Positions 7,065 to 10,941 of a stretch of 10,941 nucleotides of DNA are shown piece after piece. Positions within the stretch are counted from its first letter, which is position 1, and every line of letters starts with the position of its first letter. This DNA is from JBBTWV01 sp038062615 (GTDB lineage: Bacteria; Patescibacteriota; Gracilibacteria; UBA1369; UM-FILTER-53-11), in assembly GCA_038062615.1 (NCBI GenBank), contig JBBTWV010000100.1, positions 1 to 10,941 of the forward strand, read 5' to 3'. The notes beneath the pieces are model-generated. The model had not been told where the DNA came from and ran no database searches. It saw nothing but the letters and a program-made list of their open reading frames with translations. The position numbers and the translations under genes were made by a program.

Positions 7065-7761
7065 ATACCCCTATGAGATGTACTTTGCCGAAGTGGAGCG
7101 GCCTCAGGTCAAGAATTTTTTCAAGTAAACAAGCGAACGCAAATAAAGGACGATTGAAACTAATGTAAGACGGATCCCCGTTAAGGATAACCTGAGATTT
7201 TTTGAAACCTATGGGTCCAAGGGTTTTTTCAATTCTCTTAACCGAATTTATCTTGTAGCGAACGGGATAGGTATCGCCTTCCTGCCTGTCATAGAGCTTT
7301 CGAGTAAAAAAGTCATGGAAGACATTCGGAATCATCCGAATAATCCAAACATTATAGTTCCAAACATTTGGCGTTAAAAAAACGACCCTGCCTCCTGGCT
7401 TCAGCACTCTATAGATTTCACGAAAAGCCTTGTCTGGATTATCCAAATGCTCCAAAACAAATTCGGAGACCACAAGGTCAAAAAAGTTGCTTTCAAAAGG
7501 GAGGTTCTCAACGACACCAACTACTTTATTTTTAATGAGGGTATTTTTATGCAGGGCTTCTTTATCAGGATCAACTCCATACGTGTGGAGTGTCTTGTCG
7601 TAGACTGGTTTCAAAAAATCTCCGTGACCACAGCCAATATCAAGAATGCATGTTTCTGAATTTGTTTGTTGATTAATGACATCGCGATAGATGGTGAGGC
7701 TGTCTTGCCAGTCAGTCTTTAAGCGACGGTATTCTTGTCGGTAAAATTCTTGTTTGCGCAT
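7054..7761 (-). CDS. class I SAM-dependent methyltransferase
   Basis: The 235-residue cytoplasmic protein has the Rossmann-like methyltransferase fold, transferring a methyl group from S-adenosylmethionine to an unidentified acceptor. Motif I is CILDIGCGHGDF (D41 to G47). The acidic residue at the end of strand 2 is D64 in TYGVDPD. The loop ENLPF precedes FDLVVSEFVLEHLDNP (94-109), and RVLKPGGRVVFLTPN (118-132) closes the core. This is the Methyltransf_11/25 pattern. The C-terminal half, with NVWNYNVWIIRMIPNVF, is like methyltransferases found near polysaccharide and lipid-glycan genes, so a small-molecule or glycan acceptor is a guess. The gene appears more AT-rich than its neighbours: bases 7441-7620 hand-count to about 39% GC. 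The start at 7761 has no Shine-Dalgarno, only an A/T-rich leader of about 23 nt after a perfect TATAAT. Confidence 0.88.
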   Translation of the reverse strand: MRKQEFYRQEYRRLKTDWQDSLTIYRDVINQQTNSETCILDIGCGHGDFLKPVYDKTLHTYGVDPDKEALHKNTLIKNKVVGVVENLPFESNFFDLVVSEFVLEHLDNPDKAFREIYRVLKPGGRVVFLTPNVWNYNVWIIRMIPNVFHDFFTRKLYDRQEGDTYPVRYKINSVKRIEKTLGPIGFKKSQVILNGDPSYISFNRPLFAFACLLEKILDLRPLHFGKVHLIGVYEK

Positions 7762-7790
7762 TTTAAAGATAATTTAAAATTAACATTTGC

Positions 7791-7796
7791 ATTATA
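7791..7796 (-). promoter_or_regulatory. candidate -10 box for the methyltransferase pair
   Basis: On the minus strand this reads TATAAT, 29 nt before the methyltransferase ATG, giving a predicted leader of about 23 nt. No convincing -35 is seen at 16-18 nt; TTAACA lies 21 nt upstream, too far to count firmly. It is back to back with the plus-strand promoter of the ATPase gene. Confidence 0.45.
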
Positions 7797-7816
7797 CGCC
7801 TATCTCTATTTCTCCT

Positions 7817-7846
7817 CTGTTAAATAACCTTATTTTCCGGTATACT
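7817..7846 (+). promoter_or_regulatory. candidate promoter for the DNA-transfer ATPase gene
   Basis: A -10 element TATACT (7841-7846) is paired with a weak -35 CTGTTA (7817-7822) at an 18-nt spacer. The -10 ends only 10 nt before the ATG at 7857, so transcription would begin about four bases before the start codon, giving an almost leaderless mRNA. If the true promoter is elsewhere, AAAAGAGAT before ATG offers only a weak Shine-Dalgarno. Confidence 0.4.
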
Positions 7847-7856
7847 TAAAAGAGAT

Positions 7857-10337
7857 ATGTATATCGAAACTTTGCTTTTGAGCGGCCTTAGCGTAGTGGT
7901 TTTTATTCCGCTTTTGTGGTGGTTTTTGCGCGCGCGGGCAAATCGTCACCGATGCCTTCACATGGCCTTTTTAAAGGTCCTCATCCCTAAAAAAGAGTCC
8001 AAAGAGGATCGTGAAAAAGAAGGGAGCAGTTATGCCAGTGAAAAAGATTTTAAAGAAACCGTGGGCATCATGGGCCACTTATTTGAGTCGCTTCATGCCA
8101 TTTATGAAGAAGATTTTAAATATCACATCATCGGCCAGGACTTTTTCTCGCTTGAGTACGCCGTTTTTAATAATCAGATCTTTTTATATGTGGTCGTGCC
8201 GCATGACAGAATTCCCTTAGTAGAAAAACAAATAACGGGATTTTATCCAGAGGCCTACATTGAGGAAGTTGAAGATTATAATATTTTCCAACCCAATTCT
8301 CGTGTTGCCGGCTGCTATATGCAGATGACCAAGGCGCCGTTTTTCCCCATTCGTACCTATCAACGTATGGGCACGGATCCTTTGAATAACTTAAGTAACG
8401 CGCTTTCTAAACTGGGTCCAGAAGAAGGTGCCGCCATTCAAATTGTGCTTCGCCCTGTTGGCGATGGATGGCAAGAAAAAGGCCGAAAACGAGCGGAGGA
8501 AATTTTTGCACACGATAAAAAATTCCGATGGTGGAGTCCTATTTCTTGGCTTGGGACGCTCTTTGGAGTGAGTGTTCGCGGTGCGGAAGATCTCAAAGAA
8601 AATATGGATATGGCCAAAGGGTCAACGCGTACGACTCCCATGACGGATGATCAGGTAAAAGCCATCGAAGAAAAAAATACCAAGATGGGTTACCAAGCCG
8701 TAATTCGTGTTATTACCGCGGCGCCCACGTATCGTTTGGCAAAAGAACAGCTCATAAACGTGCGCAGCGGTTTTTCGCAATTTAATACGACGGATAATAA
8801 TGCGCTTATGCGCACTAAGTATCACTCCATCGGAAGGCTGGTGAATAATTACATTATGCGTACGCTGAGCCGCAGCTGGCTTATGCGCCTCACCCACCGC
8901 CGCATGATTCTTTCTTCTGAAGAGCTTGCCGGTCTCTTCCATTTTCCAAACATTCGTTACAACCGTGGCTCAACCATGGCTTGGCAGAATTTTAAAATTG
9001 CTCCAGCACCGCCAAATATTCCTTCGGAAGGCTTACTGCTGGGTTACAATACCTACCGCGGTGAGACTAAAGAAATTCGAATCAAGCGTGAAGACCGGTT
9101 CCGTCACTTCTATGTCATCGGTCAGACGGGTACCGGTAAATCTTCCATTCTTCAAGTCATGATCCGCCAGGATCTCAAAAATGGCGACGGCTTCTGTGTC
9201 ATTGATCCTCACGGCTCGCTTATTGAGGACATTTTGCCGTTCATACCTCGCGAACGCGCCGATGACGTCATCTACTTCAACCCGGCTGATATGGAACGGC
9301 CCATGGGTCTCAACTTGCTGGAAGCCAATACGGATGAAGAAAAAGACATGGTGGCTTTGGACGCCATGAACATCATGATTAAATTATTTGATGAAGAGAT
9401 CTTTGGTCCTCGTATTCAGGACTATTTTAGAAACGGCTGTCTTACGCTTATGGATGACCCCGAGGGCGGCGCGCTTACCGATATCGTCCGTCTCTTTACC
9501 GATGATGACTACCAAAAAATCAAAACGGCTCATGTGAAAAACCCCATTGTGCGTTCATTCTGGATGCATCAAATGGCCAAAACCGGTGCGCGTGAAAAAC
9601 AGGAAATGATCCCGTACTTTGCCGCTAAATTTGGTGCCTTTGTCACCAATACCATGATGCGTAACATCATTGGTCAGTCCAAATCGGCTTTTGATTTCTA
9701 TAAAGTAATGCAGGAGGGCAAGATTTTATTGATGAACTTGGCTAAGGGTGAAACGGGTGAAATAAACAGCAAACTGCTCGGTATGATAATCGTGAGTAAG
9801 ATCCAAATGGCCGCTTTGCAGCGCCAAAAACTGGAGAAAAAAGATCGCCGAGACTTCTTCCTCTATGTGGATGAGTTCCAAAACTACGTAACGGAAAGTA
9901 TTGAAGTCATTCTTTCGGAAGCTAGAAAATATCGCCTGGGTCTTGCCATTGCCCATCAATATTTAGCGCAGTTGGAAGGTGGTGATGCCAAAAAAGGAGC
10001 TCGCAAGGTGAGCCTTAAGGATGCCATTTTTGGTAACGTCGGTTCAATTATGAGTTATAAAATTGGTGCTCAGGATTCTGAATATATGGCCAAAGAAATG
10101 GCTCCGGTATTTAGTGATCAGGACTTGGTGAATTTGGATAAGTTCAAAGCCTGTATGAAACTCTCCATTGATACTCAGCCCAGCCGTCCGTTTAGCATTA
10201 CGCCGGTAAATCCTTATACAGAATCGGGTGATAAGAATTTGGGAGAAGCGCTCAAACAGCTTTCACGACTTAAGTATGGCCGCCCAAGAGAATACGTTAA
10301 CAGGGAAATCATCAGGAGAATTGGAGTAGATACTTAA
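7857..10337 (+). CDS. membrane-anchored DNA-transfer/secretion-type ATPase (VirD4/TraG/HerA-like)
   Basis: The 826-residue protein begins with one membrane helix (about 5-25, SGLSVVVFIPLLWWFL) followed by a basic segment, so the bulk is probably cytoplasmic. Residues 70-400 form a long region without familiar motifs. The C-terminal part is a RecA-like hexameric pump ATPase. It has Walker A GQTGTGKS (422-429), VIDPHGSL (448-455), FNPADMERPMGLNLLE, Walker B FFLYVDEF with D672 and E673, and a following AHQYLAQL (699-706). The DEFQNY sequence and IDPHG loop are typical of conjugative coupling proteins and related type IV secretion ATPases, which drive DNA or protein through a membrane. No relaxase, VirB-type channel gene or mobile-element boundary is visible, so it may serve DNA uptake, pilus function or chromosome translocation instead. 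ATG at 7857 is supported by the membrane helix directly after it. The gene is intact. Confidence 0.85.
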   Translation: MYIETLLLSGLSVVVFIPLLWWFLRARANRHRCLHMAFLKVLIPKKESKEDREKEGSSYASEKDFKETVGIMGHLFESLHAIYEEDFKYHIIGQDFFSLEYAVFNNQIFLYVVVPHDRIPLVEKQITGFYPEAYIEEVEDYNIFQPNSRVAGCYMQMTKAPFFPIRTYQRMGTDPLNNLSNALSKLGPEEGAAIQIVLRPVGDGWQEKGRKRAEEIFAHDKKFRWWSPISWLGTLFGVSVRGAEDLKENMDMAKGSTRTTPMTDDQVKAIEEKNTKMGYQAVIRVITAAPTYRLAKEQLINVRSGFSQFNTTDNNALMRTKYHSIGRLVNNYIMRTLSRSWLMRLTHRRMILSSEELAGLFHFPNIRYNRGSTMAWQNFKIAPAPPNIPSEGLLLGYNTYRGETKEIRIKREDRFRHFYVIGQTGTGKSSILQVMIRQDLKNGDGFCVIDPHGSLIEDILPFIPRERADDVIYFNPADMERPMGLNLLEANTDEEKDMVALDAMNIMIKLFDEEIFGPRIQDYFRNGCLTLMDDPEGGALTDIVRLFTDDDYQKIKTAHVKNPIVRSFWMHQMAKTGAREKQEMIPYFAAKFGAFVTNTMMRNIIGQSKSAFDFYKVMQEGKILLMNLAKGETGEINSKLLGMIIVSKIQMAALQRQKLEKKDRRDFFLYVDEFQNYVTESIEVILSEARKYRLGLAIAHQYLAQLEGGDAKKGARKVSLKDAIFGNVGSIMSYKIGAQDSEYMAKEMAPVFSDQDLVNLDKFKACMKLSIDTQPSRPFSITPVNPYTESGDKNLGEALKQLSRLKYGRPREYVNREIIRRIGVDT

Positions 10338-10357
10338 GGTTTGGCAAGGATAAGTAC

Positions 10358-10386
10358 CTGTCAAAAAATCAAAATTTTGGTATAAT
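10358..10386 (+). promoter_or_regulatory. promoter of the 3D-domain gene
   Basis: A -35 CTGTCA (10358-10363, four of six consensus bases) and a perfect -10 TATAAT (10381-10386) are separated by exactly 17 nt. This is the best complete promoter in the window. Transcription should start near 10393, leaving a leader of about 19 nt that is almost entirely the TACTTA/TAAGTA hairpin. The palindrome CAAAATTTTG (10370-10379) fills the spacer. Confidence 0.6.
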
Positions 10387-10395
10387 TCATTGATT

Positions 10396-10410
10396 TACTT
10401 ATTTTAAGTA
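10396..10410 (+). repeat. perfect inverted repeat next to the 3D-gene start codon
   Basis: TACTTA, a TTT loop, then TAAGTA form a perfect 6-bp hairpin ending one base before the ATG at 10412. The same pair of hexamers occurs upstream at 10331-10336 and 10351-10356, the first overlapping the stop codon of the ATPase gene. As RNA the hairpin is AU-rich and weak. As DNA the repeated arms could be a binding site. No function is established. Confidence 0.45.
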
Positions 10411-10411
10411 T

Positions 10412-10941
10412 ATGAGTTTTGCCGTCCAATCACATAGGTCAGAGGGATCACAAAGGTGGCGCATTGCCTTTTGGATTGCCGTTGGCATCTTACTGCTCTT
10501 TGCGGTGACGCCACGCGGCTATGCCCAGGCGGAGGGCAATGGAACCACCACCGAAGTTGGAACTTCAACAGCGGTTGGAACATCCACGGATACGGTTACC
10601 GGCACTTCTACCGCTCCAGTGGAACCCGTGCCTCCTCCCGCGCCGGAACCAACTCCACCTCCACCTGCTCCAACTCCTGCGCCTGCGCCGCAAACTACCG
10701 CACCGCCAGCCTTCCCATACAAAAAATCATTCGTGATTTCTAGCTACTACAGTCCCCTGCCCGGCCAGGAACATTATTTTACCGGTACGTTTGAAGGTGA
10801 CGTTCGCCTGAATGGTGAAGGTGTCCACACCGCTGATGGAAAGCTCGTTTTCCCCGGTACGGCGGCGGCTTCTAAGCAGTACCCTTTTGGAACCAAAATG
10901 GAGGTTCCGGGCGTTGGCATTATCGGGATTCATGATCGTGG
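10412..10941 (+). CDS. secreted 3D-domain (RlpA/MltA-like barrel) protein, 3' end cut
   Basis: The first 176 codons are present and run off the window without a stop. A positively charged N-terminus (R9, R15, R17) leads to a hydrophobic helix (about 18-33) and the signal-peptidase site AQA at 38-40, so export is expected. Next come a Thr/Ser-rich stretch with repeated VGTSTA-like units (49-68) and a Pro/Ala linker (69-102). The folded part begins at SFVISSYYSPLPGQ, with GVHTADGK, PFGTKMEVPGVG and HDRG (174 onward). That order matches 3D-domain double-psi beta-barrels, often linked to peptidoglycan cleavage or spore and resuscitation factors; D175 would be one of the conserved aspartates. The remaining catalytic region lies outside the window. 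ATG at 10412 fits the signal peptide and the promoter, with no Shine-Dalgarno. The linker suggests the domain is held away from the membrane or reaches into the wall. Confidence 0.8.
   Translation, partial: MSFAVQSHRSEGSQRWRIAFWIAVGILLLFAVTPRGYAQAEGNGTTTEVGTSTAVGTSTDTVTGTSTAPVEPVPPPAPEPTPPPPAPTPAPAPQTTAPPAFPYKKSFVISSYYSPLPGQEHYFTGTFEGDVRLNGEGVHTADGKLVFPGTAAASKQYPFGTKMEVPGVGIIGIHDR

Noticed and set aside
10456..10743. Plus-strand open frames in other frames at 10456-10743 and 10521-10736
   Set aside because: They are frame-shifted readings of the Pro/Thr-rich linker of the 3D-domain protein, whose frame has a signal peptide, a promoter and a recognisable domain.
7857..10941. ATPase and 3D gene as part of an integrated conjugative element
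   Set aside because: No integrase, relaxase, direct repeats, tRNA attachment site or transposase is visible in the window.

Overview
The window looks like a chromosomal segment of a bacterium with a small, streamlined genome, most likely from the Candidate Phyla Radiation (Patescibacteria or the related Peregrinibacteria). This assignment is inferred from three things: the membrane-anchored DNA-transfer-type ATPase with its long N-terminal region, the secreted Pro-rich 3D-domain protein beside it, and the near-complete lack of Shine-Dalgarno sites. No marker gene such as rRNA is present to settle it. The standard genetic code fits: no long gene contains an in-frame TGA, and the first gene ends in TGA.

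Bases 1-3907 hold a small DUF5665-like membrane protein followed 16 nt later by dnaE, the replicative DNA polymerase III alpha subunit, complete with all nine PHP metal ligands. Bases 3908-4111 are a spacer with a possible 24-codon Lys-rich ORF on the minus strand and a candidate aspS promoter. Bases 4112-5896 encode aspartyl-tRNA synthetase with residues of the non-discriminating (Asp/Asn) type. It is followed after 25 nt by a probable alpha/beta hydrolase (5922-6701).

A minus-strand pair converges on the hydrolase: a SAM-dependent methyltransferase (7054-7761) and an overlapping four-helix membrane protein resembling the GlpM/DUF3147 type (6711-7064). A 95-nt divergent promoter region (7762-7856) separates the pair from a plus-strand 826-residue ATPase of the VirD4/TraG/HerA kind (7857-10337). 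A short promoter region then leads to the 5' part of a secreted 3D-domain (double-psi beta-barrel) cell-wall protein, cut by the window end.

The first half is housekeeping (replication and aminoacylation). The second half is envelope-oriented: methyltransferase, membrane protein, DNA-pumping or secretion ATPase, and wall-associated protein. I see no CRISPR array, insertion sequence, integrase, rRNA or tRNA gene. Nothing here forms an obviously new multi-gene system. The most interesting items are the predicted non-discriminating AspRS, the antisense micro-ORF, the SD-less and nearly leaderless gene starts, and the unusual ATPase and hydrolase.
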